Source: Artocarpus heterophyllus
Lineage: Eukaryota > Streptophyta > Magnoliopsida > Rosales > Moraceae
NCBI GenBank assembly: GCA_025403435.1
Contig: CM046348.1
Location: forward strand, 30,584,148-30,648,147
Direction: 5' to 3'
DNA length: 64,000 nucleotides
In this document: one piece after another, positions 43,561 through 55,442 of the stretch
How positions within the stretch are numbered: position 1 is the first letter of the stretch
Layout of the letters: each line of letters starts with the position of its first letter
Notes under the pieces: model-generated
Told to the model about the DNA's origin: nothing
The model's database searches: none
Seen by the model: the letters and a program-made list of their open reading frames with translations, nothing else
Program-made: the position numbers and the translations under genes

Positions 43561-44499
43561 ACTGCTGAGATGAAGGTAAGGTCTAGGGCTGAGGCTGACG
43601 ACTGGCTCCTTCTCTGGCCTAAAGTCCTAGGCAAGCACTCCTGATCGGGAAGTTCCTCTTAATGTGTCCCGGTTGCTGGCAATAATGACAGTGAAAGCTG
43701 TAGGGATTATTGTTCCCGCTGCTAGACGAGCTACTGCTATGCTGTCCATGCTACCCTATTTTTTCTTTTTCAGAGTTGGACGACTACTGGTGCTCCTCCT
43801 GCCACTCCTCTATGGACCTCTTGACGTTTTGGCTCGACTCTCATAGTATTGCACATAATCGTTTTCCACAAATATTGCTGACGACACAAGCTCACCAACA
43901 TTCTTGAGTCGTAGGGCAACCACCTATCGTCAAATAGAAGCTTTGAGTCCTTCTTGAAACTTAATACACTTCTCACACTCCGATGCCGCTGCTGATGGAG
44001 CAAACTTGGCCAGCTCATTAAACTTCGCCTCATATTCCAGAACTGACATGTCACCCTACTGCAATCTATAAAACTCAGCCACCTTCTAGTCTCTATATCG
44101 TTGCGAAAAGTATCGATCGTAGAACAGCTCCTCAAACTTGTCCCAACTGATGTTACCATTGTTTTCCAAGCTTTTAGCCTGCTTCCACAAAGTATTGGCA
44201 CCACCTTTGAATTTATATACTGCAAACTCCACACGATACTCTACAGGCACTCTAAGAGTATCCAGATGTTTCACAATCAAATCTAACCAATATTCAGCCA
44301 CTTGTGGATCCCTATTTCCGTTGAAGGTCGGTATAGACGCACGCCAGAACTCCTTAAAGTATTCATGTTGGCGACTAGCGTCGGAATCCTCCAGCCTTGC
44401 CCCTGTTGCCATATGCTAAAATGCATCAAACATGGCCCTCATCATGCCCTCATCATTTCCAAACTCGGCGTCAACTGTCGAACGACGTCTAGGTGCCAT
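43561..44499 (-). pseudogene. Gypsy 2 gag remnant
   Basis: Starts with the same MAPRRRST as Gypsy 1 at 44499. The best open part (44086-44412) has YWLDLIVKHLDTLRVPVEYR and FEELFYDRYFSQRYRD. Stops appear before and after it (for example the TAG for Trp/Gln codons near 44416 and 44088), and the zinc-knuckle region near 43660-43690 is broken. Confidence 0.9.
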
Positions 44500-44606
44500 T
44501 CTCTCACCTCTGAAAATAAAACTTTTACTCTTAGTGGTATTTTATTGTCATACCTATGTGTGCACAAATTTTCCAAGGTTCATAACTTTGAGCTCTGATA
44601 CCCTTC

Positions 44607-46662
44607 TGTCATGCCTCGCAGTACCGGTGGTGACATGGCAGATTAATTAAGTTAATTAAGTGAAAGTTTAGTTAAAAGGATGAGTTTTAGAATTTAAACT
44701 TAGTTATGAAAAAGTGGTAATTTAAAATCCTTTTTAAACAAATATTTATAATCATTTAATAAATAAGAATAGCAAAACAAACAGCCAAAATAATAAAATA
44801 ATAAATAAATGAAGGTATGAGAAATGCGAGTTAGGTCCCACCGACCCAAATCTTGTGCACACACATAGTACTCACAATATTAAATTACAACCACAGTCCA
44901 AAATGAAAGAAAGAGTTAAAGTAATACATGCCTTGGCTAATCTTATACAATCAACCTACTTTAAATCTTCTACTGCTCGCTGGTCTAATCTGCGGACCCT
45001 TCATCATGCCTAAGCCGAAATCCACCTAGAGGGGAAAGGTTTTAAAATAAATAAAAAGTGAGTGAAAGGTTCAGTAGGACTATAGTTCATAAACATTTAA
45101 TTTTAAATGGAGAATTTCTTTAATCAAGAAATCATTCAGGAAATAGACTTAAATAAAAAAATATGTTAAAGTTCAATAAAATTAATCTAACCAAAACCAT
45201 TTATTGGTCGACCAGAAAGAATCTCGTTTTCTTTTTCCTAGGCAAACCATATTTACAACACCACTGAAGTGGCCCAGTTAGGTTTCGAGACCTGCCCCGA
45301 GGTCGTACGCTACATGACCCGATCTCTGTTATAGCATCATGCCCTTATATATATATTTTCTATAATTATTAAAAATCTCTTTTTACCAAGTATTTTCATT
45401 TACATTCATTATGAGATTTATTATGAAATTCACCGCAATCTACTGTTTATGAAATCAGCAAAAGAAAATACTTTTTCTCAATCCATTGTTGAAAACATTT
45501 TGATAAAAATTTCTTTTGAGGCCAAACTCATTTTAAAATCTAGGTCACCAAAGAAAGGGTAGGAGTTCTACCTCAATACTTGTGCTAGTGCCCCACACTG
45601 CAGTCCCGGTCCACTATATGTTAGCTCCAGGGATCCACGAACAACCTTAAATATGTAATAACTAGGTCTATCAGTATCTAGCTTGGGATATTCTACGTTG
45701 TTAAACTATTTCATGGCGTCCTAGTGTGCCATTTGTATTTATAAAATTATTTTATAAGGTTAAAATCTCATTCAAGGTTCAAAACAGTAAAAACGGATGA
45801 AAAATCACAAAATTTCACCATGCCTAGTCGGCCTGCCGGTCGCCCTGGTTCGGTCGGTCGAACTGTGCTGTTCGGCCTGTCGGAGAACAAGGTCCGGAAA
45901 AAGTTCGGCCTACCTGACGTATGAATCCAGCCTGCAGAACCCATGAATCCGTCTTGCCGAACTGAAAAATTTTAGAATTTTCCAGGCATAGGTTCTCGGC
46001 CTCCCTAAGCCCAAATCCTCGTTTCAACCTGTTTTTCTCAGTTCTCAAGCATGGGAAACAGTCATAAATGATAGAAAACATAATAGAACACTTTTTAACA
46101 CATTTAAACAAGATTCACACAAAAATGTTGAATAAATCTGAAAATAGAGAAAATTGGAGAAAAATAGAAAATTTCGACTCAAATCCATTTTTTATCAAGC
46201 AAAGCTTAGATTATAAACGTTCTAAGTTCCTCTAACCTAGATTGATGGTTTTTTAAGCTTTGGAAAGCTTAAATTTCAAAATACTAAGAAATTAGAAAAA
46301 TTTAGAAAAGTTTTAAAATTTTGAAACTAATCTTGGATTTGAGCTTTGATTCGAGGTTGTAATCATCTAAACACATTCCTAAGCTTCCAATCCATCGAAA
46401 ATCAAAGCTTGGGCTTGATTTGAAATCAAAATTTTGGGAAGAAATGAGAGTCAAAGAGAGGTAGAGAGACGAGAGAGAGACGAGCGTGAAAGAGAGTGAG
46501 CTGAGTGGAAGAGGGAGGGAGAGGAGAGAGAATAAATAGAGAGAGAAGTTTACGGTTTTACTGTGTAAAAATCGTGTGCAGCCCACGGTTTTGTAAAACG
46601 ATTATTTTTTTTTTACATTTGACAAATTGTTTGTTCCAAATATTAAAAATATAAATAAAAAT
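44607..46662 (-). repeat. 5' LTR of Gypsy 2, outer end deleted
   Basis: On the plus strand begins TGTCATGCCTCGCAG and aligns with 37660-39732; it stops at AATAAAAATAA (46662), where the other LTR continues for 135 bp to GTTACA. The remnant array lies at about 45829-45963. Confidence 0.9.
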
Positions 46663-47338
46663 AAAAGTATACCTGACACGTGTAAATTGTCAGTGGCGAG
46701 AATACGTTGTGTACTATTTGAATTACAATGCTTAAATGACGCATAACGGTAGCAAAAAAGAAAAAATAAATAAGAAAAAGTAAATAATAACCCAAAAAAA
46801 AGAGAATTCAATTTCATTAAAAAATGAGGATTGAAGGTTCTCCTTTTAACGGGAAAACACTTTATTGATATAATATTAAAAAACAAAAAGCTGTAGCACA
46901 CGAACCAAGGGAAGCAACCAAAAAAAAAAAAAAAAAAAGAGGAATAAGAAGTGTGAATCGGCTGAGTACCAAAAGTTCAGTTAGAAATTAAGTTCTAATC
47001 TTTTCACACAAGTAGAATATTTAAATATCAATTCTATAAAGTCTCGCTCATTAGGAGAAAGGGAGAGCACCATAACGCGGCATCCTTGAAATAAGAAAAA
47101 TAAATCTAAACTTGAAAAATGTTAGAAAGAAAGAAATAGAATGGTAAGAGAGATCCACCACTTGGATTCTACTTAAAAACTTAGGTGGACAACGAAAATT
47201 AACTAGGTGTTTTAGTTATTCAACAGTGTAACTAAACATAGTTAACTTTGTAGTGGTGACACAAAAGATAGCGATTAACGAGGCGTTACAATAATTATCA
47301 ACAAAAGATATCAACGACGAACTAAACAAGCCAAACCA

Positions 47339-47400
47339 GTGATCCAACGTGGCGGGGATACTGAAGATCTGAGATCGCGTGTTCGATCCAAGCTGACCGC
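47339..47400 (+). repeat. Possible SINE or tRNA-derived fragment
   Basis: GTGTTCGATCC at about 47380 matches an RNA polymerase III B box, and CCAACGTGGCGGGG about 30 bp upstream loosely resembles an A box. I could not fold a full tRNA, and no clear poly-A/T tail or target duplication was fixed. Confidence 0.25.
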
Positions 47401-47431
47401 AGACAAAAGCATTTCCCTCTTTCTTTTACGC

Positions 47432-47518
47432 CAACGTTTTAAAGGCCCACATATATGTCCACCATTTTACCTCAACGTTTTAAAGGCCCACATATAAGTC
47501 AACGTTTTAAAGGCCCAC
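47432..47518 (+). repeat. Three copies of CAACGTTTTAAAGGCCCAC
   Basis: The exact 19-mer starts at 47432, 47473 and 47500, with similar trailing words (ATATATGTCCACCA, ATATAAGT, TTTATGTCCACCA). Confidence 0.92.
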
Positions 47519-48078
47519 TTTTATGTCCACCACTCCATCAGAAAGCCCAAGCCCGGCCATCCATACACACCCAGACGTGATCAACTAAGTCAAACGGATG
47601 GTGTATTTTCATAAATCCTATCGTCTTCATTTATATTACACAATATGAAAAATTATTATGCTATAACATTCGATGTCGTTGTGGAATATTTTTTGTGTCC
47701 TGATGAGATTTTTTCTCAACAAAAATAGCTGGTCATTTCCGGTTTTGATCATCGGAAGTCGGCAATCAAACATATTCCAATGTCCTACAATGATATTTTT
47801 CATATATTATTAGGATTTTTCTCTCTCTTTCTCACTTTCTCCCACTCTTTTACTCTCTTTCTCCTCTCAATCTTTCTCTCTCTCCTCACTACTGATGCCA
47901 AGTCTTTGTCCAAGTGCCAGATTGTCGCGGCGTTTGCGTCGTCCGTTGATGATACTCCTGGTTCGCCGAAGACACACTGCGGCCCTTTGGTGCTCATGAT
48001 GTAGTTCGCGACAACGTCGCTAGAATGATAGAACCTCAAGGAGATCTGTGGTGGCTCGACTCTGGGAAGACGGAGGTG

Positions 48079-48558
48079 TAAGTGCTTAATGCACTAACAC
48101 GTGTGTGCTTAAGCAGTTATATATTAAAGTGACCGTCATGTAAAAAAGTGCTTAATGCATTAACACATGTGTGGCTCATATTCAATTTGTATATATGCAT
48201 TTTGTTAAGAAAAACTGAATGATGGAATCAGTTTTCGAAAGGGAGAAAGCATTCTTTAAGTCCCTGGTTTTCCACTCTCATTCATTCTCTTAGTACACCA
48301 TCAATCTAGAGAGAGAGAAGGAACTGGAAGCTCCTAAAGGCAGTAAGTTGGAATGAGCGTCCAAAGCAGATAAATGTCGAGTTCCAAGCAGGAGCAAGGA
48401 TGGGACGACGTGCTCCAATTGAAGAAAGGTTGCAAGCATGGAGACGGCGTTGTAACCGTCAATATGCACGGCAAAGTACAATGGCAAGAGGTTAATCATT
48501 CCACGTTTCCGCATTTAGTTTATATGCTTAAGGTTATTGCATATAATTTAGTTTCACA
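48079..48558 (+). repeat. Probable 5' LTR (3' part) of Copia 3
   Basis: Assigned because a primer binding site follows at 48560 and the segment ends in CACA. A 30 bp direct repeat (AAGTGCTTAATGCA-T/C-TAACAC) occurs at about 48079-48108 and 48146-48175, as often seen in U3 enhancers. The true left end and a partner LTR are not visible, so boundaries are tentative. A plus-strand frame (48374-48694) crosses the LTR end and is not believed to be a gene. Confidence 0.45.
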
Positions 48559-48559
48559 A

Positions 48560-48572
48560 TTGGCATCAGAGC
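48560..48572 (+). other. Primer binding site of Copia 3
   Basis: TTGGCATCAGAGC, one base different from the initiator-Met tRNA complement TTGGTATCAGAGC. Confidence 0.75.
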
Positions 48573-48883
48573 AAAACAATTACCTCTGCTTTGAATATGT
48601 GCATACTATGTTTTTGGAAATAATATACCGTGGAAAAACTTTCAATTTTTGGGTTATTGATTTTGAAGTTTTTTTTTTTTTTTTAAAAAAATAAGGTTAG
48701 AAATCATTAAAATATTTGATTTCTAAGTTTTCTGCGATTTAAAACGTCAAAATTGGTCTCCAGATGGCAAAAGACAAGTCGGGTCTGCAACCGGGTCGAA
48801 ATACGGGTCAACCGAGTCAAAATGACCCGTTTAAGAGGTTGAAGATAATGTCGTACAACACGTCATTTTGCTCCTCCCTTGTC

Positions 48884-49057
48884 AAAACGACATGTTGTTT
48901 CATGTGGTGTTTATTGTTTTCAACAAAGAAAACGACAAGTCGTTTTTGCCAGGAGGGGTAACAAACGACAAATCGTTTTACTGATGGTAGAGACGCCCTT
49001 CATTGTTTCAAACGACGAGTCGTTTTGGGGCCTCAATCCCAAAACGATATGTCGTTT
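48884..49057 (+). repeat. Five AAACGAC-NN-GTCGTTT palindromes
   Basis: Sites at 48884-48900 (AAAACGACATGTTGTTT), 48929-48946 (AAAACGACAAGTCGTTTT), 48963-48979 (AAACGACAAATCGTTTT), 49010-49026 (AAACGACGAGTCGTTTT) and 49041-49057 (AAAACGATATGTCGTTT). Centre-to-centre steps are about 46, 33, 47 and 31 bp. Confidence 0.92.
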
Positions 49058-49824
49058 AAGGTACGTAGAAAATTTTAAAAAATAGGTATTATTTTTTTTT
49101 CTAGAAATCTTATTTCAATAATTAAAAAAAATCATAAAATTTGCATATTGAAATATTTTATGAAATATTTTCATAAGATTGAAATATTTTGTGAAATTTT
49201 CTTAATATCCACAATTTAGATATTTTTATGAAATTTTTCATACCATGGGATAATTTATGAAAAATTCATAATTTTGAATATTCATAACTTTGGTATATGT
49301 TATAAATATTACATAATTTTGTGTGGATATAATTTTGTAAATTTATGTACATATATTGTTCATTAAGTGTAATTCATGATTTTAATTATGAATACAATAT
49401 TAAGTTGTATAATTTAGTACATTAAAATTTTGCATAATAATGTGCTAGATTATATTTTTTATGTATAATTTTAATTTATGCATAATGAATGTTAGTACAT
49501 AAATTATTGGTTCTTTGTTCATATTTATTAAAATTGCTTTAAGATTACGTAATTTACTATGAACAAAATTATAGAATAAAATGTCTAGTGATCCATATAA
49601 TTTTATTATTAGAGTGTAGCCACAGCAACTTTAATTATATAAAATTATATATTAAGTGGTTTAGGATCACATTTAGAAAATGGACATTTATTGTAATTAA
49701 TCATAATTGATATAATAAATTTTATCCCACATGAATTTTTATTATATTTCTATGATTAATTAGGATAAAATATTAAATTATGTTTCTTAATTTACCCACA
49801 GGGATTAAGAAAAGGAAAATAATT

Positions 49825-50010
49825 TGATAGTTTTATCATAAAGTTATGAGAATCTAATTGAATTAAAACTTTAGCCCACATGCAAGTTTTATGTCACTAG
49901 ATTCATAATTTTAAAGAAGATAAATTTGATAATTTATCATAAAGGTAAATGAATCTAATCGAATTAGAGCTTTGGCCCACAGGTAAGTTCTATGTCGCTA
50001 GATACATAAA
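49825..50010 (+). repeat. Tandem duplication, period about 103 bp
   Basis: GATAGTTTTATCATAAAG ... TTTAGCCCACATGCAAGTTT at 49825 is repeated in diverged form from 49928 (GATAATTTATCATAAAGG ... TTTGGCCCACAGGTAAGTTC). Confidence 0.8.
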
Positions 50011-50029
50011 AATTAAATCATGGTTTACA

Positions 50030-50700
50030 TTGGTAAAACATGATATAAGTTTATTAGTCTCAAAAATTATGAAATGTAAGCATGAAATTCTTGTTGCAGC
50101 TTATGACCTGTGAATTACTCTAACATTAGATAAAATCAAGAAGAGAATTCTTCTTCATATGTGGTGGTTAGACATAGATTATGCTATAAGTAAAGACGAA
50201 CCTATTATTACAAATACTAGTAATGCATATTAAATGAGCTCTTGTAAAATATTGGGACCTATGTAATCGCTTCGATTACATTATCATAAAGACCAATATT
50301 TATGCTAGTATTAGAGGTTCTGTCGATAAGCATAAAGAATGTCGAGGCATTACCGAAAAGTAATTGATGAGCACTTTGCATCATCACATGTAGAGTTTGC
50401 CATTACCTTAACAATAAAATTTACATCCTTAAAATCTCACCGATGTTAGACATGTGTGAGAATTCATCTTGAAGATGAGGAGCACTATGGCTCAATTAAA
50501 GACACTTGAGATTGATATAACAGAATCTTTTCTTGTGCACTATAGATTAATCACTATTTTCACAGCATTATGAACTCTTCTTCAATATGTTACATTACAC
50601 ATAAGGATAAATGGTCAATTATTAAATTTATGATCATGTGTATTCAAGAAGAAGAAATGCTGACAACGAAAACGAGTGAAAGTGCATTATTGACAATATA
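50030..50700 (+). pseudogene. Copia 3 gag remnant
   Basis: Broken frames carry recognisable UBN2-type gag words: MWWLDIDYAISKDEP near 50159, VIDEHFASSHVEFAIT near 50362, and HKDKWSIIKFMIMCIQEEEM near 50602-50660. Multiple stops and frameshifts; no zinc knuckle was seen before the frame is lost near 50700. Confidence 0.82.
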
Positions 50701-51189
50701 AGAAAATAGTAAACTAATAATAATTCAATCTCAATTTTGTTATGAATCTAATATGATTAATATAAATAGTAACACTTAATGGATTGATTTTGTTATACAA
50801 TCCACATTTCAAATATCTTGCAAGGTATGCGAAACTTAAGGATACCAATAGAATGTGAACAAAATATCTATTCAGAAAACAAGATTTGTTCACATATAAA
50901 GGCAATTTGAACATGCAATAAATAAATAAATAAGTAGTGGTCTTATTTAAATTTGGAAAAGACCTTGTAAATTCCTATTTTCTCTGGGAATTTAATTTAG
51001 TTTCAAGACTTGTACCTTTGGGATATTTTATCAGTTTTTTCAAAATTTTCTTCGGTTTATAAATAAAAAAATAATCCTATTAAGAATAGTACATTGTCTG
51101 ATGGTCTTTTCAATATCAATTTACAAAATGATGCCACTCATAATATTATGCATGTTCACACTGGTATAAAAGATTGTGTTATGAATAAA

Positions 51190-53840
51190 AAAATTCCTCT
51201 ATATTATGGCACCAGAAATTGAGACAAATTTCCTTAAAGAAAATTAAGAGATTAGTAGATGATGAAGTACTTACTACTTTAAATTTTACTAATTATAACA
51301 CTTGTGTAGACTGCATTAAGTATAGTAGATTAACAAGTCTAAGAAGGTCCAAAGAGGAAGATAATCATATTAGAAATCATACATTCAGATGTGAATTCAT
51401 ATAGCCCAAAACGCTTTATCTCTTTCATGAATGGTTACTCACAATATATATGTCTCTACTTGCTTCATAACGAGAATGAAGCATTAAATGCCTTAAATTT
51501 TTTTTTTTAAACTAAGTAGAGAGACAATATAGAAAGCAAATTAAAATCCTGATAACAGACAGAGGTGAAGAATATTACGGTAAATACATTGAGCATGGAC
51601 AAGTATCTAGTCTATTTGTGAAGTTTCTTCAAAAAAATGGGTAATTACCCAATACATCATTCTTGGTTCTCCAGAACAGAATGGTGTGAAATAAAGAAGA
51701 AACTAAACTTTAATAGACTTGATGTGACTAAATTCTTATGGATTACAACTCATAAACTGGTTGTGTATATATATTAAACTGATTTCTAACTAAGGTTGTC
51801 CCGAGGACACCATTTGAATTATGAAAATTTGAAACCCCAATTTGCAATATATATACATTTAGGATGCCTATCTAAAGTAAGAGTTTATAACTCATAAGAC
51901 CATTAGTCGGTATTTCATTGGATATGCCGGAAGATCTATGGAATATGGATTCCATTGTCTATCTCATAAGACTAAGATTGTGGAATCAAGAAATGCAAAA
52001 TTTCTCGAGAATTACTTGATCAGTGGGAGCAATCTATCATAAAACATTATTTCTAAAGAAAAATCATTTAGGTGCTCAATTTACTACTCAAGTAATTAAT
52101 TGGTTGTTGCTCACAACACTCCTTAAGTTCAACAAGTGTTGATCAACTGATTATTGAAATTCCACAATTTTGCTGATTATGATTTAGTAGATCAAATAGT
52201 TCAGATAATGCCTGAAATTATTGAAGAAATAGTTGAACAACATGTTCCTCAGGAAAACATTGATACAACATTAAGAAGGTCTACTAGAATAAAAAAAAAT
52301 CAGCAATTCCTTGTGATAATGATACGTATTTACAATAGTAGGACTATAACATTAAAGCCAAAAGTGATCTTGAAACGTTTTCACAAACCATAAATTGAAT
52401 CAAATTTATGATTTAGTGTCATAAGAGTTAAATTCTATGACATCTAACAGAGTCTATGATTATGTCAAGTTGCCATAAGTTGTAAATGGGTCTTTAAGAT
52501 AAAGAACTCATTGGGCAACATTAAAAGATATAAAGTAAAACTAAATGCTAAAGGACTCAATGAAGTGGAAAGGAATCGATTATAAGAAGCTTTTTCTCTT
52601 GTATGTAAGAAAGATTCTTTTCGTATAATTATGGCATTAGTTGCACATTTTGACTTAGAGTTGCAACAAATGGATGTGAAAACAAATTTTCTCAATAGAA
52701 ATCTAGAGGAAAAGGTTTACATGAAACAACCATAAAGAATTTCCTCTAGTAATGGTGAGTATTTGATATGTAAACTTAAGAAATCCATATATGGACAGAA
52801 ACAAGCACCCTGATAGTGGTATTTCATAACATTAACTCTTCATTTAGTTTAGTATAGAAAATTATGGATTAGTGTATGTATCAGAAGGTTAGTGGGAGCA
52901 TAATTTGTTTTCTTACTCTATATATGGATAACGTTTACTTGCAACCAATGATGAGGGTTTGCTACATGAGGTGAAATAATTTCTCTCTAAAAAAAAAAAA
53001 TTTTATGTGTCTTATGTCATTAGCATTATAATCTATAGTGACAGATATAAAGAGATTTTAACTCTGTCATAAAGGACCTATATCAATAAGTTTTTAGAGA
53101 GATTTAGGATTAAAATTGTTCACCAAATATAGCTCCCATTTGTGAAGGATGATAAATTTAATCAAATCAGTGTTCCAAAATGAATTATGTAAGGAAATAA
53201 ACGAAGAACATTCCATATGCTTCAGTTATGGAAGCCTTATGTATGCTTAGGTCTATATATAACCTGGCATTGCATTTGATGCGAAAATGTCAAGAATATG
53301 TTAGTGTAATCAAGGTAAAAACCACTTGAAAGCTGCAAATAAAGTAAAAGGGTATGAAAACCATAGACTACATGCTTGCGCATAAACGAACTGAAATTTT
53401 GGAAGTGATTTGCTACTCTAATTCAAACTTCTTTAGCAATATTTGATATGTTTTGCTAGAGAAGCTATATATTAGAGAAGTGCGAATCAAAATTTAACTG
53501 TTACTTCCACTATAAAGATTGAGTTTGTATTTTTTTTTAGACTACTTTGTATAGTGTATGGATAAAGAGTTTCATTTATGGCTAAATGTGGATCTAATTT
53601 CTAAGCCATTGAATATATATCACGACAATTCAATTATGGTTTTATGGTTAAAATTAAGTGGTGGTCGAATAAAGTATATCGACATTAAGTGTTTAGCCAT
53701 AAAGAGAACGTGTTAAATGATAAAATAGTAGTCATTGAACACTTTAACACTGAATTGGTCAAAGTTGATCCTTAGCTTAAGACTTGTTAACATGCGGATT
53801 TAAGGATCATGCATATAGTATGAGACTTGGTTCCTTTGTG
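51190..53840 (+). pseudogene. Copia 3 pol remnant
   Basis: GAG-pre-integrase at 51219-51330 (KIKRLVDDEVLTTLNFTNYN then TCVDCIKYSRLTS); integrase core at about 51400-51900 (DRGEEYYGKYIEHGQ, decayed QNGV motif); a linker with LRRSTRIKKNQQ at about 52270; RT at about 52480-53000 (WVFKIKNSLGNIKRYK, QMDVKTNFLNRNLEEKVYM); RNase H to about 53830 (KYIDIKCLAIK, DHAYSMRLG). Every domain is interrupted. The style (TLNFTNYNTCVDCIKY) differs from Copia 1 and 2, so this is another Copia lineage. The 3' LTR is not seen; the giant LTR at 54078 follows. Confidence 0.88.
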
Positions 53841-54077
53841 TAAATTTTCGTTGTAAGAATGAATTTATAAACTCTATTATCATAATTTCTCATATTTGTT
53901 TGTATATACATTCAGTTATTTGATTGAGAAATATCATTAAGAGGACCTAGAATAAACATAGGGTTTATTCATTAAGAATAAAGAGATATAATACATCGTG
54001 ATACATGGAAGATAATACTCATTTCTAAGAAGACTTATCGTCATGATTCGTTTGTTTTATTTCCTCCTACAGTAAAT
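53841..54077 (+). other. Copia 3 downstream tail, cut by next insertion
   Basis: AT-rich non-coding DNA between the RNase H remnant and the next LTR. It may be the start of the Copia 3 3' end, but no polypurine tract or LTR start is clear. Confidence 0.4.
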
Positions 54078-55434
54078 TGTAATGACCGAAAAAATCCAGA
54101 AATTAATAATCATTACTAAGCTAAGTACTTGAGAAGGTACAAGTTTAGCATTTATTAATACGTAAATTTGAAGGTCTTAATAGTTGTAAGACCTTAAAAA
54201 TAAATAATATTGTGAATGCATAAATTTACATGCTTTAGTTATGAAACATGTAACAATGTAATGTTATGATGATACATTAAAATAATTAAAAATAATTATT
54301 TAATATGTTTAACTAAAAGTTTATAATTTATTAATTTTATGCATGAGCCAAAAAGATGATGTTATTTGGCAAAAGTGGAATTTCCAACTTACTGTGATGA
54401 TGTGAAAAATTCCTATATGATGTCAGTTCAGTAAAAGAAACCCAGATCAAAAGTGATCATGAGCTCCATACCATATATTGAAAATTGTGAGTGCCAAGTT
54501 CAAGTATGCAAGATTTATGACATGTTTTACTATAATTGATCTCGAAATTTATAGAGATCATAAAGTAAGATAAGAATTTTAAAAAAGTTATAAAGATCAT
54601 TGGAAGTTCGAGAATTCCAATATTTTGAATGTGTATAGTTAATTATTATACACATTAATAATTATTATTATTGTTGTAATGACAATAATAATAATAGCAA
54701 TTGTCATAGTAATAATAAAGAAGAAGAATGGTGTAGATGGGGTCTACAAATGTTGATTTATTGCTAAGACGTGGACCCATAAATGGCTCTTTACGAGAAG
54801 TAGTTCGTGTTATATCCATAAAGCACGAGATTGTGTTAATTTTAAAATTTTAAATTAAATTGACTTAGATAGTCAATTTAATTTACAAAACTTTTACAAA
54901 ATTACAACTATTGTTTTCATAATGAAATTTGAAGTTTACAATATGAAAATTTCTAGTGAGAAGTATATGTTATAAATTTTAAAGTTTTAAAAGTAAAATA
55001 ATAAAAATAATAATAATAATCAATAATAATTATTATAATAATAAAATACTTATATTGAGCAAAGTTTTAAATATATAACATTTTCTTAAAATACATACAT
55101 ATGTATATATACACATGTATAAATATGATACAGTTGTGAAAATAGCTAATCATCAGTTTTGAAGACAAATGTTTTAAAGTTTATTGTTTCAAAATTTAGT
55201 CACAAAATCTATATAGTATGGATAAATTTTATGAAAATTATTTTATGATAGTATGAAGATATTTATACGGCAATACTACAATAAGAAAATTAGAAATTTA
55301 TGTGATTATCTTTAGAGTGTAAATAAATTACAGTTTTTAAAAGTACAATTATGTTTACAGAAATTTAAAGTTACGGATCAAATTTGATCTACCCGGTACT
55401 GCACGATTTAGACTGTGCAGACCATAACATGGTC

Positions 55435-55442
55435 TATAAATA
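55435..55442 (+). promoter_or_regulatory. TATA box in giant LTR
   Basis: TATAAATA followed about 25-30 bp later by a purine-rich then CT-rich leader, a layout expected for the U3/R junction. Confidence 0.65.

Larger units (their letters stand above)
37660..46662 (-). mobile_element. Gypsy 2: older, decayed relative of Gypsy 1
   Basis: Same orientation and structure as Gypsy 1: downstream LTR 37660-39867, pol remnants 39916-43560, gag remnant to 44499, primer site near 44588-44603, upstream LTR 44607-46662. The upstream LTR lacks the outer 135 bp that the other LTR has, so no target duplication is visible. Coding DNA is riddled with stops, many of the CAG/CGA-to-TAG/TGA or TGG-to-TGA kind expected from cytosine deamination. 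Its undamaged bases reveal the two frameshifts in Gypsy 1. Confidence 0.93.
46663..48076. other. Intergenic DNA with short repeats
   Basis: Contains poly-A (46919-46939), a tRNA-like patch (47339-47400), three direct repeats (47432-47518) and a CT-rich stretch (about 47818-47890) followed by a GC-richer open segment to 48060 on both strands with no recognisable protein. Confidence 0.5.
48573..50030 (+). other. Copia 3 leader
   Basis: Non-coding region between primer site and gag. It carries an ACGGGTCA/TGACCCGT inverted repeat (48813-48840), five AAACGAC-type palindromes (48884-49057), very AT-rich DNA (49080-49790) and a tandem duplication with period about 103 bp (49825-50010). Confidence 0.7.

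Noticed and set aside
47780..48039. Open frames on both strands over a GC-richer segment, considered as a gene fragment
   Set aside because: No family recognised, both strands equally open, half of the length is CT-rich simple sequence. A captured gene scrap remains possible.
48374..48694. 106-residue frame starting MSSSKQEQGW
   Set aside because: Crosses the proposed LTR end and primer binding site and ends in a poly-T run; no recognisable domain.
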